Shown here piece by piece: positions 50,618 to 59,930 of a DNA stretch of 64,000 nt (position 1 is its first letter; the number at the start of each line of letters is the position of its first letter). The stretch lies in NCBI GenBank assembly GCA_949841365.1, contig CATKZI010000001.1, forward strand, positions 372,001-436,000, in the 5' to 3' direction. This stretch comes from an uncultured Candidatus Melainabacteria bacterium. GTDB taxonomy: Bacteria; Cyanobacteriota; Vampirovibrionia; Gastranaerophilales; Gastranaerophilaceae. Made by a program: the position numbers and the translations under genes. The notes beneath the pieces are model-generated. The model had not been told where the DNA came from, did no database searches, and worked only from the letters and a program-made list of their open reading frames with translations.

Positions 50618-51751
50618 ATGACAGATTACTATGAAATATTGGGCGTTTCAAAAGACGCTTCCAAAGATGAAATAAAATCGGCTTTCAGAAGAAAAGCCAG
50701 AACATTGCACCCCGATGTTAATAAAGCCCCTGATGCAGAGGAAAAATTTAAAGAACTCGGCAAAGCTTATGAAACTTTGTCTGATGATAACAAACGTGCA
50801 ACTTATGACAGATACGGCGAAGACGGCTTGAAAAATGCAGGTTTTGATACAGGCGGACCGTTTGCGGGCGGTTTTGGCGACTTGAATGATATTTTTAATT
50901 CGTTCTTTGGCGGAATGGGCGGTTTCGGATTTGGCGGAGGACGTCCTGATCCTAACGCTCCGATGGAAGGTGACGATTTAAGACTTGATATTGAAATTGA
51001 TTTTGAACAGGCAGTTTTCGGATGTGAAAAAGAGATTACATTTGACCATTTGGAAGTTTGTACCGAATGCGGTGGAACAGGTGCTCAAAAAGGAACAAAA
51101 CCCGTAATTTGTCCGACATGTCACGGTACAGGTCAGGTTCAGCAGGTTATGAGAACACCTTTGGGTGCTATTTCGCAGATTGTTACTTGTCCCGATTGTC
51201 ATGGTGCAGGTAAAAAGATTACAAATCCTTGTAAAGCTTGCGGAGGACATGGAAAAGTCGAAAAAGAAAAGAAAATTAAAATCAAAATCCCTGCAGGGGT
51301 TGATAATATGTCTAAAATCAGAGTTTCCCGCGAAGGTGATGCGGGTACAAACGGCGGGCCTGCAGGAGATTTATATGTAGTCTTGCATGTTAAAGCTTCC
51401 GATTACTTCAAGCGTGACGGAAACGATGTATATACAAGACTTGATATTACACCGGCTCAGGCAGTTCTTGGCGACAAGGTTGTTATCAAAACTCTTGATG
51501 GCGAGAAAGAAATTGCTGTTCAGGCAGGTGTTCAGAGCGGAAACACAATCAAAGTAAAAGGTGCAGGTGTTCCTTATGTTGCAAAACCGTCACAGAGAGG
51601 CGACCATATTATCGTTGTTTCTGTCGTTACACCGACAAAACTCTCTGATGAAGAAAGAAACTTATATAAAAAATTATATGAAATTCAACACGGTGTAAAA
51701 TCTCATCATTTTTCTGTGATGGATAAAGTTAAGGGAGTGTTTCATGCGTAA
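50618..51751 (+). CDS. dnaJ: Chaperone DnaJ
   Basis: 377 aa, type I. J-domain with the HPD motif (TLHPDVNK), a Gly/Phe-rich linker ([11 protein letters not shown]), a zinc domain with four CxxCxGxG-type motifs ([32 protein letters not shown]) and a C-terminal substrate domain. Stimulates DnaK ATPase. GGAAGGATTA precedes the ATG. The end overlaps the next gene by 8 bp. Confidence 0.97.
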   Translation: MTDYYEILGVSKDASKDEIKSAFRRKARTLHPDVNKAPDAEEKFKELGKAYETLSDDNKRATYDRYGEDGLKNAGFDTGGPFAGGFGDLNDIFNSFFGGMGGFGFGGGRPDPNAPMEGDDLRLDIEIDFEQAVFGCEKEITFDHLEVCTECGGTGAQKGTKPVICPTCHGTGQVQQVMRTPLGAISQIVTCPDCHGAGKKITNPCKACGGHGKVEKEKKIKIKIPAGVDNMSKIRVSREGDAGTNGGPAGDLYVVLHVKASDYFKRDGNDVYTRLDITPAQAVLGDKVVIKTLDGEKEIAVQAGVQSGNTIKVKGAGVPYVAKPSQRGDHIIVVSVVTPTKLSDEERNLYKKLYEIQHGVKSHHFSVMDKVKGVFHA

Positions 51752-53204
51752 GCTTTTAATTTGTTTGGGAATAATTTTGATGACATCAACTGCCGCATTT
51801 TCAGCGACAATTCCTGAAAATGTTCAACAGGTAATCAATAATGATTTCCCTAAAACAAATTTCCGCTTTGACGGACTTGTAATTTTGCCTGATAATACGG
51901 TTTATTTGCCGTTGTTTCCGGCAAAAATCCTTGAACCTGAAACGCTTGGTATAAAAGAAACAGTTCCCGCGTCAAAAACTCTTGCGTCAAAACCGAATAT
52001 TGTAATTTTCAATAACGATTTTGTACTCTTGAAAGTTATGACAGATACAAAAGGTAACAGAACTGTTTATTCAATGGCAAATCCTCCGTTGGAAGTCAGA
52101 ACAGGTTTGCTTCCTCAGGATTTGTTAGTGCCGAAAGGTCTGGTAATTCCCGATAACTTAAAATCAATTATCGGAAATCTTCATATTCCGACAATTAATG
52201 ATCCCGGGATAAGAATTGAACGCACAAAACCTGTTGTGACACAGCTTAACGGTACAACTTTAAAAACTCTGGCACAAATTCCTGCATTGAGAAACAAAAA
52301 TTTCTATGTATCATCCCCTTATTCTAAAAATATTCAGGTTTTGAACATGGGTGCAAAAACTCCCGAATATTCTTTAAAACAAAATAACGTGCCGATTTCA
52401 ATGAAAGCATATAATAATGAATTTTTGCTTGTTACATCTTATGACAAACCTTCTGTGGATATAATTTCGCTTGCTGATGATGAAATTATAAAACAGGTTT
52501 ATACAAAAACTCAGCCCGATGAGATTTTAATTGACAAAAATAAAAATGTCGCTTATATTTCAAGCTCATTGGATTCATCAATTTATTTGCTTAATCTTGA
52601 AACAATGACTTTGTCAAAACAGATTAAGATTACGGGTATGTGCGAAAAATTAACTCTGTCTGATGACGGAACGAAATTGTTTTATTATGACAAGAAAACC
52701 CGCGATATTTGGGCAATTGAGCTTGATAATAATTATTTGTTAAAAGAAATCGGAAGATTCCCGAATGTTTCTAAAATTCTTTATTCAAACAACAAAATTT
52801 ATATTACAAGCAGAACAAAAAACCGCCTTGCAATAATCGATTATGATACAATCGGGCTTATGTCGGAAACCGAAATTTGCGACAAACCTATTGATATGAT
52901 TGCATTCCACGACAGAATTTATATTCTCGGTGCAGGGGATAATTCTATTCAAGTGTTGGATGCAAAAACCGATGAATTAACAAACTCGATTTATCTTGGC
53001 ACAAACGGTTTTTCAACAAAGATTTCGCACATAAAAAATACGAATATTGCGCTTATCACTGATACAAAAGCATCTTTGTATACTGTATTTGATTTGGGAA
53101 CAAATACGGTTATAAAAACTGTTCCGATTGATATTCCCGCAAATTCGATTGTAGTGACTGAAAAGGTGAAGAAGCTTTCTCCAAACAATGTTAAATCTAA
53201 ATAA
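51744..53204 (+). CDS. Exported beta-propeller (YVTN-type repeat) protein
   Basis: 486 aa. Signal peptide ([20 protein letters not shown]). From about residue 180 there are repeated blade-like units ([60 protein letters not shown]) of the YVTN/lactonase-like seven-bladed propeller type. Probably periplasmic; partner unknown. It overlaps dnaJ by 8 bp, an odd operon partner for a chaperone, so coupling to heat-shock expression is possible. Confidence 0.78.
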   Translation: MRKLLICLGIILMTSTAAFSATIPENVQQVINNDFPKTNFRFDGLVILPDNTVYLPLFPAKILEPETLGIKETVPASKTLASKPNIVIFNNDFVLLKVMTDTKGNRTVYSMANPPLEVRTGLLPQDLLVPKGLVIPDNLKSIIGNLHIPTINDPGIRIERTKPVVTQLNGTTLKTLAQIPALRNKNFYVSSPYSKNIQVLNMGAKTPEYSLKQNNVPISMKAYNNEFLLVTSYDKPSVDIISLADDEIIKQVYTKTQPDEILIDKNKNVAYISSSLDSSIYLLNLETMTLSKQIKITGMCEKLTLSDDGTKLFYYDKKTRDIWAIELDNNYLLKEIGRFPNVSKILYSNNKIYITSRTKNRLAIIDYDTIGLMSETEICDKPIDMIAFHDRIYILGAGDNSIQVLDAKTDELTNSIYLGTNGFSTKISHIKNTNIALITDTKASLYTVFDLGTNTVIKTVPIDIPANSIVVTEKVKKLSPNNVKSK

Positions 53205-53227
53205 AGTCGTCAGAGAGGGTAAAAGAA

Positions 53228-53794
53228 TTGTTAAATAAATTTGACGGGCAAACCCAAAAAGTATTATTAGAGCTGGAAAAAACGCAGAAACAGTTTTGGA
53301 ATATTTCGCGTGTTACGGCAGAATTCTTGTACACGTTAATCCGTGACAAAAAAGCTAAAAATGTGTTGGAAATCGGAACTTCTAACGGATATTCGGGAAT
53401 TTGGCTCGGCAAAGCTGTTAAAGAAAACGGCGGACACCTTACCACAATTGAATTTTATGACAAACGCCTTGATGTTGCAAAAGAAAATTTCAAAACCTGC
53501 GGAGTTGATGATGTAATCACAACTTTGCAGGGTTCAGCTTTGATGCATTTGGAATATTTACCTGAGGATTTTGAGATTGATTTTGCGTTTGTTGATGCAA
53601 ACAAATCCGAGTATATCAAGTATTTTGAATTTATAGATAAACATTTGAAAAAAGGCGGGATTATTGCTTGTGATAACGTTTTGTCACACGAGGCAAAATG
53701 TAAACCGTTTATTGATGCGATAAATGCTGATTCTAATTATGAAAATGTAGTTCTTCCTTTGCCTGCGGGTTTGTCGCTTGGAAGAAAGCTTTAA
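53228..53794 (+). CDS. O-methyltransferase (SAM-dependent, family 3)
   Basis: 188 aa from TTG 53228 (GAGGG upstream). NVLEIGTSNGYSGIWLGKAV is the SAM-binding motif I, then HLTTIEFYDKRLDVAKENF, FEIDFAFVDANKSEYIKYFE and KKGGIIACDNVL. It matches the catechol/caffeoyl-CoA O-methyltransferase-like bacterial family (PF01596). Substrate unknown. 23 bp after the beta-propeller gene, probably cotranscribed. Confidence 0.9.
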   Translation: MLNKFDGQTQKVLLELEKTQKQFWNISRVTAEFLYTLIRDKKAKNVLEIGTSNGYSGIWLGKAVKENGGHLTTIEFYDKRLDVAKENFKTCGVDDVITTLQGSALMHLEYLPEDFEIDFAFVDANKSEYIKYFEFIDKHLKKGGIIACDNVLSHEAKCKPFIDAINADSNYENVVLPLPAGLSLGRKL

Positions 53795-53864
53795 TGTAAA
53801 TAATTGTTAATTTGCGCGCAAAAATTTATATTTACCGATTTTCATGCAAAAAAGGAGTATAAAT

Positions 53865-54206
53865 ATGCAAGTAAATTCAATTAACAATTCTCAACCAAAT
53901 TTTCAAGCACGAGTTTCAAGTGATTTTACAACTTCTGCTAAAAAATTATATCAGAGTATCGGCAGAGAAAGACGCTTTGATGCTTTTGAAGAACAATTAG
54001 GCAGATTTAACAATTTTGGTACTGATGATATGGAAGTCGTGTACAAAAAAGTTTTTAAAGACGATAAACGCCAGTTTGCTTTAGTTGCACGTAAAGACGG
54101 CAAGGAAGTTACTTTGTCCGTAAAAGACCAGTTTAGAAAACTTGTTGAAAAATTTATGCACATCAACGAATATGAGTTTAATGTAAAAACTAAAGACTTG
54201 ATGTAA
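53865..54206 (+). CDS. Hypothetical lineage-type protein (VNSI..FQA start)
   Basis: 113 aa from the ATG at 53865, with AAAGGAG ideally placed; an upstream ATG lacks it. The N-terminus MQVNSINNSQPNFQAR follows the same VNS....F pattern as the gene starting at 11938. The rest is a soluble alpha/beta domain (MEVVYKKVFKDDKRQFALVA, then VTLSVKDQFRKLVEKFM). Function unknown. Confidence 0.6.
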   Translation: MQVNSINNSQPNFQARVSSDFTTSAKKLYQSIGRERRFDAFEEQLGRFNNFGTDDMEVVYKKVFKDDKRQFALVARKDGKEVTLSVKDQFRKLVEKFMHINEYEFNVKTKDLM

Positions 54207-54215
54207 TAATTATGT

Positions 54216-54221
54216 TATAAT
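54216..54221 (+). promoter_or_regulatory. Leaderless-type extended -10 of ruvC
   Basis: TATGTTATAAT ends 6 nt before the ruvC ATG at 54228, with no Shine-Dalgarno. The same layout recurs 6 nt before the ATG at 54709 (TATGGTATGAT). Confidence 0.6.
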
Positions 54222-54227
54222 TTTCAT

Positions 54228-54701
54228 ATGAAAATTCTCGGTATAGATCCCGGTATGGCAATAGTCGGTTATTCCGTTGTTGAGTATGACGGAAATACCC
54301 CTGTGCTTTTGCATTCGGGTTCTGTTCAAACTTCCAAAGATAAAAAAGAACCCGCAAGACTCTTGGAAATCTGGGAAGATATGAATGTAATTATCGACAA
54401 ATATAAACCTGATGTTTGCGCGATAGAAAAATTGTTTTTCTTTAGAAACCAAACTACAGTTATGCCTGTTGCACACGCACGCGGTGTAATTCTTGCAGTG
54501 CTTGAAAAGTATAATGTTCCTGTTTTTGAATACACGCCTATGGAGGTTAAACAAGTTTTGACGGGTTACGGCCGCGCGGATAAAAAAGAGGTTGAGCAGA
54601 TGGTTAAACTGTCGCTCGGGGTTGATAAATTACCGAAACTTGACGATACTGTGGATTCAATTGCGATTGCAATTTGTCATACGCGTTCGGTTATGGTATG
54701 A
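54228..54701 (+). CDS. ruvC: Holliday junction resolvase RuvC
   Basis: 157 aa. ILGIDPGMAIVGYSVVEY carries the first catalytic Asp; CAIEKLFFFRNQTTVMPVAH the Glu; KQVLTGYGRADKKEV and DDTVDSIAIAICH the last acidic residues. Cuts Holliday junctions together with RuvAB, which are not in the window. No Shine-Dalgarno; predicted leaderless. The membrane-protein gene starts 7 bp after its stop. Confidence 0.96.
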   Translation: MKILGIDPGMAIVGYSVVEYDGNTPVLLHSGSVQTSKDKKEPARLLEIWEDMNVIIDKYKPDVCAIEKLFFFRNQTTVMPVAHARGVILAVLEKYNVPVFEYTPMEVKQVLTGYGRADKKEVEQMVKLSLGVDKLPKLDDTVDSIAIAICHTRSVMV

Positions 54702-54708
54702 TAGCTTT

Positions 54709-55149
54709 ATGAATATTGATTTTATTTTATTGAAACGAATTTCAATTTTGAGCGCATTTTTCGGTGCAATTTTGGGATTTGTAACTCTAATCCCGTTTAT
54801 CGGAACTTTTTCATTCGTATTTTTATTCTGTTTTGTTGCACCGTTGGTGATTTGGATTTTAATTAAATATAATTGTCTTTCTTTATCATCAATTAAAGAA
54901 AGCGTTATTGTCGGTGCAATTGCGGGTGCGGTTGCTTATTTGGGATTTTCGATAATTTATATTCCGATTTCCGTTATTTTGATGAAATTTTTCCATTTGA
55001 GTGCAAATTACGGTATCGGTATAACCCTGATGAATGCAAACTTTTTTATACTTGTTGTATTGTCACTTTTTATGAGTGTTTTGGGAGCAACGGTTAATGC
55101 ATTTACGGGATTTTTGACTTTTTATGTTTTAGAACTTGTAAGGAGATAA
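54709..55149 (+). CDS. Hypothetical membrane protein, four transmembrane helices
   Basis: 146 aa from the ATG at 54709 (TATGAT 6 nt upstream, predicted leaderless). Four hydrophobic spans: about 10-28, 32-50, 63-90 (ESVIVGAIAGAVAYLGFSII) and 113-140 (FFILVVLSLFMSVLGATVNA). Gly/Ala-rich helices, no charged loops of note. No family recognised. mtnA follows 1 bp later with its own AAGGAG. Confidence 0.65.
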   Translation: MNIDFILLKRISILSAFFGAILGFVTLIPFIGTFSFVFLFCFVAPLVIWILIKYNCLSLSSIKESVIVGAIAGAVAYLGFSIIYIPISVILMKFFHLSANYGIGITLMNANFFILVVLSLFMSVLGATVNAFTGFLTFYVLELVRR

Positions 55150-55150
55150 A

Positions 55151-56209
55151 ATGGCAGAATTTAAATCAAAAATTAAAACTATAGAATGGGTGGATAATTA
55201 TTCAAAAATGGTTGATCAGACAATTTTACCCGAACATTTTGAGTATGTGAATATCAAAACAGGTCAGCAAATGTTTGATGCAATCAAAACAATGATTGTC
55301 AGAGGAGCTCCGGCAATTGGTGTTGCAGGTGCGCATGGCGTTGTTTTGTATGCGCAGGAACTTGCAAAAGAAAATTTGAGCCGTGATGAATTTGTTAAAA
55401 AATTACTTGAAAAAGCTGATTATATGGCAACATCACGTCCCACAGCCGTAAATCTTATGTGGGCTGTTAAAAAACAAAAAGAAATTATTGAAAATTCAAC
55501 ATCTGATATCGCGGGAATTGTTGAAGAATTAAAACAAAACGGTATAAAACTTGAAAATGAAGATATTGAAATTAACAAAAAAATTGGTGATTACGGTGCA
55601 GAAGTTGTTCCAAAAGGGGCAACAATTCTAACTCACTGTAACGCAGGGGCTTTAGCTACTGTAGGTTACGGAACTGCACTGGGTGTTGTGCGTTCTGCTT
55701 TTGCAAACGACCCGACTGTTCAGGTTTTTGCAGATGAAACCCGTCCTCGTCAACAGGGTGCAAGAATTACGACTTTAGAGCTTACAATGGACGGTATTCC
55801 GACAACTTTAATCACTGACGGTATGTGCTCATATTTTATGAAAAAAGGTATGATTGATATGGTTGTTGTCGGTGCTGACAGAATTGCCGCAAACGGCGAC
55901 GCTGCAAACAAAATCGGAACTTATACGGTTGCAATTGCCGCAAAATATCACAATGTACCTTTCTATGTTGCTGCACCTTTGTCAACAATTGATACAAGTA
56001 TCAAAACAGGTGACGAAATTGTGATAGAGGAACGCTCAAGAGAAGAAGTTACGCATATTAACGGCAAAATTATCTGTGCGCCTGAGGTTAATATAATTAA
56101 CCCCGGATTTGACGTAACTCCGCATGAATTAATTGCAGGTATTATCACAGAAAAAGGTATTTTAAGACCTGATTATGTGAAATCAATTGCACAAGCGTTT
56201 GCTAATTAA
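55151..56209 (+). CDS. mtnA: S-methyl-5-thioribose-1-phosphate isomerase
   Basis: 352 aa. Methionine salvage. IKTMIVRGAPAIGVAGAHGV, SRPTAVNLMWAVKK, ILTHCNAGALATVGYGTALG with the catalytic Cys, FADETRPRQQGARIT and VVVGADRIAANGDAANKIGT with the catalytic Asp all match MtnA. Converges with tyrA with an 8-bp overlap. AAGGAGATAAA precedes the ATG. Confidence 0.95.
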   Translation: MAEFKSKIKTIEWVDNYSKMVDQTILPEHFEYVNIKTGQQMFDAIKTMIVRGAPAIGVAGAHGVVLYAQELAKENLSRDEFVKKLLEKADYMATSRPTAVNLMWAVKKQKEIIENSTSDIAGIVEELKQNGIKLENEDIEINKKIGDYGAEVVPKGATILTHCNAGALATVGYGTALGVVRSAFANDPTVQVFADETRPRQQGARITTLELTMDGIPTTLITDGMCSYFMKKGMIDMVVVGADRIAANGDAANKIGTYTVAIAAKYHNVPFYVAAPLSTIDTSIKTGDEIVIEERSREEVTHINGKIICAPEVNIINPGFDVTPHELIAGIITEKGILRPDYVKSIAQAFAN

Positions 56210-56945
56210 ACATTTTTGAACGAATATTTTTAACTTCGGCGATTGTCTTTGGATAGTCGCCGTTTGTTAATTCTCCGATTGATTTGTAAAGTTTCAAAAT
56301 TGCCTGCTCTATATTTTGTGAATTCATAGAAACCATATCACAAGCCATTTCCTCGTTGGAGAGTGCAAGTCTTGTCATATCGCGAAATCCGCTTGACGCA
56401 ATTTCGAGTGCCAGCGGATTGTCTTTTGCACAAAGCATTAAGCCTTGCGCGATTACCATCGGCATGTGAGAAATCATTGCAACAGCTTCGTCGTGTTTTT
56501 CCGCTGTTGTAAAAACGGGTTTTGCTCCGACAAAATTGATTATTTCTGTCAAAAGCGGATTTTCTTCTCCCGTAATGACCCATTTTGCACCTTTAAACAG
56601 TCCTTCAAAAGAGTTTTCAAATCCTTTGTGTTCTGTTCCTGCCATCGGGTGTGAGGGAATAAATTTATAAGGTCGTTGTTTTTGGCAGACAAATTTTTTC
56701 AGACTGCAAACGTCTGTCACAACAGTTTCCGGTGAAAGTATACCTTCCAGTTCATCAAGTACAGAAAGAGTTTTGTTCATCGGAGTGCAGACAAATACCA
56801 AGTCTCTGTCTTTTAAAACATCATAGGTTTTATAAATATTTTCCCCGTTTTGTGATTTTGAAACAGCGATTACATCATAATTTTTTCTTAAATCTTTAAA
56901 TAACGAGCCGCCGATTAGCCCTAAACCGATAATCCCTATTTTCAT
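56202..56945 (-). CDS. tyrA: Prephenate dehydrogenase
   Basis: 247 aa. Tyrosine synthesis. Rossmann start IGIIGLGLIGGSLFKDLR, VFVCTPMNKTLSVLDEL, VTDVCSLKKFV, FIPSHPMAGTEHKGFENS with the catalytic His, and ISHMPMVIAQGLMLCAK. Slightly short and without an ACT domain. Whether it uses prephenate or arogenate cannot be told. AAGGAG upstream. Confidence 0.92.
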   Translation of the reverse strand: MKIGIIGLGLIGGSLFKDLRKNYDVIAVSKSQNGENIYKTYDVLKDRDLVFVCTPMNKTLSVLDELEGILSPETVVTDVCSLKKFVCQKQRPYKFIPSHPMAGTEHKGFENSFEGLFKGAKWVITGEENPLLTEIINFVGAKPVFTTAEKHDEAVAMISHMPMVIAQGLMLCAKDNPLALEIASSGFRDMTRLALSNEEMACDMVSMNSQNIEQAILKLYKSIGELTNGDYPKTIAEVKNIRSKMFN

Positions 56946-56960
56946 AAAACTCCTTAAAAG

Positions 56961-56979
56961 AAGGGGGCAAAGCCCCCTT
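56961..56979 (-). terminator. pgi terminator
   Basis: AAGGGGGC-AAA-GCCCCCTT, 5 bp after the pgi stop on the minus strand, followed by CTTTTAAGG. Confidence 0.75.
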
Positions 56980-56983
56980 ATAA

Positions 56984-58285
56984 TTATTTTGAAATTCTGC
57001 CCGGAACAACTACTCCGCCTTTTAAATTCTTTTTATAGAATTCTACGTGCGGTTGTAATACGCTGTCCAAAACTTCAGGGAATTCAATTCCTGACATGAT
57101 TTTTGTGACGATTTCCTGATAAACTGTTGCGAATGCTCTTAATTGAGTCAGCGCACCTGCTGTTGCAGGAGTTAAGCCCATAGTGCGTGTTTGAGCAGTT
57201 TCCAAGAAGAAGTTTCCTGAAACTTCATAAGATTTTGTCAAAGCATCAATGTAGCTTTCAGCATTTTCTCTGCAAACACCGTTATCTTGCGGAACAGTTA
57301 GAGCAAATGCCAATTTGTTTGCAGGGTTGAAGTGTGCTTCTGCTGAGTGGTGCATTGCATCAGGAACTTTTGCAACCTGTTTCAATGTATCTTTAACAGA
57401 TTCATTTTGCATTTGAGCATGCCAATATACAGTGTTTTCAAAGATTGAACCCATATACTGATGAACTGAAGCTTCTGTACCGTTCATTTTTGCATCTGCC
57501 CAGAAAATACCTTCTTTTAATGCATCATTGATTGACAAATCTGCAGTTAAAGATTCTGTTGAAATTTCTTGAGCTGAATTCAACATTGTAATCATATCTT
57601 CTTTTTTCATTCCTGCATAAGCAAGTGTGAACAAAGCGTGATCGTCAAATGCTGAGAAACGTCCGCCTACATCATCATGGATGTAAAGATCGCCTAACCA
57701 GCCGTTTTCGTTAGAAGTTCTTCTGAGTTCGCTTTTTTCTGCGTTAGCGTCAGTTACTGCGATAAAGTGTTTGTTAGCAGATTTTAGAGCTTCTTCTTCT
57801 GATTGTCCTTTAGCAATGTATGCATCTTTCAACATTTCAAGAACTCTTAAGAAACCGTCTTTAGTTTCAAAAGTTGAACCTGATTTTGATGCGATAAGGT
57901 AGTTTGATGATAAAACGTCGTTGCCTAATCTGTATAAAAATCTTTCCAAGCTTGCGCTGTCAACATCTGAATAAAATTCTATTGCATCCCCTTTTACGTT
58001 CAAACCGTTGATTGAAAGCATGTGTTCAACAGTGTGTTTTGAACCGCCGATACCCATTACGCTTAATTTTGTTGCAGAAGTTGCTGATTTTAAACTTTCT
58101 GCAAGTTCATAAATTTCGTCAACTCTTTTAGCTTGTTCTGAAGGTAAATTTACCCAGTTTAAGAATTGTCCTTTTTTGTTAGCGCGTGATGAAAATTCGC
58201 TTACGAATTCTGAAACTTTAGAAGAATATTTTCCAAAATCCACGCCTGAAAATTTTACTGTAACATTTGAATTTTTGGTCAACAT
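56984..58285 (-). CDS. pgi: Glucose-6-phosphate isomerase
   Basis: 433 aa. Interconverts glucose-6-phosphate and fructose-6-phosphate. LSVMGIGGSKHTVEHMLS, LIASKSGSTFETKDGFLRV, HDDVGGRFSAFDDHALF (usually ENVGGRxSV), GTEASVHQYMGSIFENTVYW, and a C-terminal Lys-rich end. Shorter than the E. coli enzyme, like many bacterial short forms. GAAAGGGACTATT precedes the ATG. Confidence 0.92.
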   Translation of the reverse strand: MLTKNSNVTVKFSGVDFGKYSSKVSEFVSEFSSRANKKGQFLNWVNLPSEQAKRVDEIYELAESLKSATSATKLSVMGIGGSKHTVEHMLSINGLNVKGDAIEFYSDVDSASLERFLYRLGNDVLSSNYLIASKSGSTFETKDGFLRVLEMLKDAYIAKGQSEEEALKSANKHFIAVTDANAEKSELRRTSNENGWLGDLYIHDDVGGRFSAFDDHALFTLAYAGMKKEDMITMLNSAQEISTESLTADLSINDALKEGIFWADAKMNGTEASVHQYMGSIFENTVYWHAQMQNESVKDTLKQVAKVPDAMHHSAEAHFNPANKLAFALTVPQDNGVCRENAESYIDALTKSYEVSGNFFLETAQTRTMGLTPATAGALTQLRAFATVYQEIVTKIMSGIEFPEVLDSVLQPHVEFYKKNLKGGVVVPGRISK

Positions 58286-58332
58286 AATAGTCCCTTTCTT
58301 TTGTTAATCATATTTTACTATAAAAATATATT

Positions 58333-59613
58333 TTAGGGTTTATTTGTTGTTAAATCAACTTTAAATCCTTGAAAACTCGGATTTAATTCGGCAATATTCT
58401 GAGGTTTTTGCTGATGATCGTATCTGTATTTTGTCCAAATCCTTGAAACTGCGCTTAATGTAAAGCCCATTGCAACCAGACTGAATAAGAACGGAACTCC
58501 TGTTATTATTGATTTTTGTTTGATGAGTTTTGCAAGTTCTGTCTCTGCTGATGTGTTATTTGCTTTTGCAAGTTTTTCTGCTATCTGCGGTAATTCTTGG
58601 CGGGTCGGAACATTTTGGATATTACCTTTTTTATCGCGTTTTATAAGTTCGGGGAATTTACCTTTATTTGCAAGATATTTTTTAAATCCTGCATCAAGGA
58701 TTGATGAGCCGAAAATTGTGTATAAAACTACAAGCGGAACTCGTGTCCAAACTTCATAAAAATCAAGTTTACCTCTGTCTTTTGCGGCACTTGAATATCC
58801 GAATAAACCCGTAATACAAGTTACTGCAAGCTGTCCTTTGCTTAGCGCGAGTTTGCCGTTGTTGTTTACAAAATCAAGTTTGAGATACTCTTTTAGGAAT
58901 TTATTTGTTTTTTCTGATTTTATGTTAAACAATTTTGAGATTTGTTCGCCCGGTTCAAGGAGAATTTCCGAAAATTTACGCGCAGATTTATATTTATGTC
59001 CTTTGCTTGCCAAAAGCAAACCTGCACCGATGCCGCCTGCTGAAAGAAGTCCTGTTTTTAGCAAAACACTTTTTGCATGAGTTTCAACACGTTTTTGCTG
59101 TTGTGTGTTTTCGGTTTTTTCTTTGTTTAAGTTTGCGACGTTATTAAAATCACTAACTTTGAAAACTTTTAATGTAAAAAGGTTTTTGGCAAATCCGAGT
59201 GCATATTCCATTGCAGGAATTGTTATACAGCCTAAAATTATACCGCCTTTTGTTGTTGTAAGTCTATTTTTTACCTCTTTATCAAGTTTTGATTTTTTGA
59301 TTTCTTCAAGACTTTTCGGGATATTTTTTGTAATTGTTTTTTGAAGTTTTTTAGGCTGAATTTTTTTGAAAATACCGTTTCTGAATGCATGTTCGCCAAA
59401 AAATGGAGCTGCAAAATAAAATATTCCCGATTCCAAAAATTCAAGAAACGTAAATTCGCTAAAATCAATAAGACTTCTTGACAGGACTGCTTTTGGAAAC
59501 CAGTTTGTCAATGTTCCTTGAATAAATCTTGTGTGTGAGAGGTTTTCCTGAGATTTTAAAAATTTGTCTAAGTGTTTTGTTGTTGGAGTAAATCCGTTTA
59601 CTTTTGTTATCAT
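58333..59613 (-). CDS. Hypothetical multi-span membrane protein
   Basis: 426 aa. The N-terminus MITKVNGFTPTTKHLDKFLK is soluble and basic. Hydrophobic segments follow near 140-160 (GGIILGCITIPAMEYALGFA), 195-210 (GLLSAGGIGAGLLLA), about 285-310 (VPLVVLYTIFGSSILDAGF) and about 375-395 (GVPFLFSLVAMGFTLSAVSR). Lys-rich loops. No family recognised. AAAAGGAAT precedes the ATG, and pgi lies 47 bp downstream. Confidence 0.6.
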   Translation of the reverse strand: MITKVNGFTPTTKHLDKFLKSQENLSHTRFIQGTLTNWFPKAVLSRSLIDFSEFTFLEFLESGIFYFAAPFFGEHAFRNGIFKKIQPKKLQKTITKNIPKSLEEIKKSKLDKEVKNRLTTTKGGIILGCITIPAMEYALGFAKNLFTLKVFKVSDFNNVANLNKEKTENTQQQKRVETHAKSVLLKTGLLSAGGIGAGLLLASKGHKYKSARKFSEILLEPGEQISKLFNIKSEKTNKFLKEYLKLDFVNNNGKLALSKGQLAVTCITGLFGYSSAAKDRGKLDFYEVWTRVPLVVLYTIFGSSILDAGFKKYLANKGKFPELIKRDKKGNIQNVPTRQELPQIAEKLAKANNTSAETELAKLIKQKSIITGVPFLFSLVAMGFTLSAVSRIWTKYRYDHQQKPQNIAELNPSFQGFKVDLTTNKP

Positions 59614-59641
59614 ATTCCTTTTCCCTTATTTTCATACTAAA

Positions 59642-59668
59642 AAAGACCGCCTCTTAGAGGCGGTCTTT
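59642..59668 (-). terminator. Terminator of the 28-aa ORF
   Basis: AAAGACCGCCTC-TTA-GAGGCGGTCTTT: a 12-bp perfect stem, 20 bp after the small ORF stop and ahead of the gene starting at 59613. Confidence 0.85.
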
Positions 59669-59688
59669 GAAATCTTGTTTAAATCTTA

Positions 59689-59775
59689 TTAACACATTCG
59701 ATTTGCACAACAATGACCACCTCTTATAAGGCTTTGCATCATCATTTGCATCATCATTGTGTTAGTGTAAATCAT
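59689..59775 (-). CDS. Small Met- and Cys-rich protein, 28 aa
   Basis: The frame starts MIYTNTMMMQMMMQSLIRG and ends GHCCANRMC. It has a ribosome-site candidate (AAAGGGAAAA), an upstream promoter (TTGACA and a TAGTAT/TATAAA -10) and a dedicated terminator. Together these make translation likely despite the size. Eight or more Met, His-Cys-Cys and a terminal Cys suggest copper, silver or other soft-metal binding, or a redox role. This is inferred from composition only. Confidence 0.5.
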   Translation of the reverse strand: MIYTNTMMMQMMMQSLIRGGHCCANRMC

Positions 59776-59803
59776 TTAAAATTTTCCCTTTTTCCGAATT
59801 TAT

Positions 59804-59820
59804 ACTATTACAATAATAGT
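59804..59820 (-). promoter_or_regulatory. Palindrome between -35 and -10 of the small ORF
   Basis: ACTATTA-CAA-TAATAGT is a perfect 7-bp dyad placed between TTGACA (minus strand, near 59825) and the -10 region, the position of a repressor or MerR-type operator. Confidence 0.5.
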
Positions 59821-59930
59821 TTTTTGTCAAATTAATATATTAAAAAATATTAATACTGTATTAATAATTAAGCAATTTTTATTGTTTATAGTTTTTAATT
59901 TGCGTGTAGTGTGTAACGAAAGGAATTTAT

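Noticed and set aside
53800-53850. A third sigma-28-like promoter (TTACCGATTTT) before the gene at 53865
   Set aside because: The -10 half is partly matched but no TAAA box lies at the right distance.
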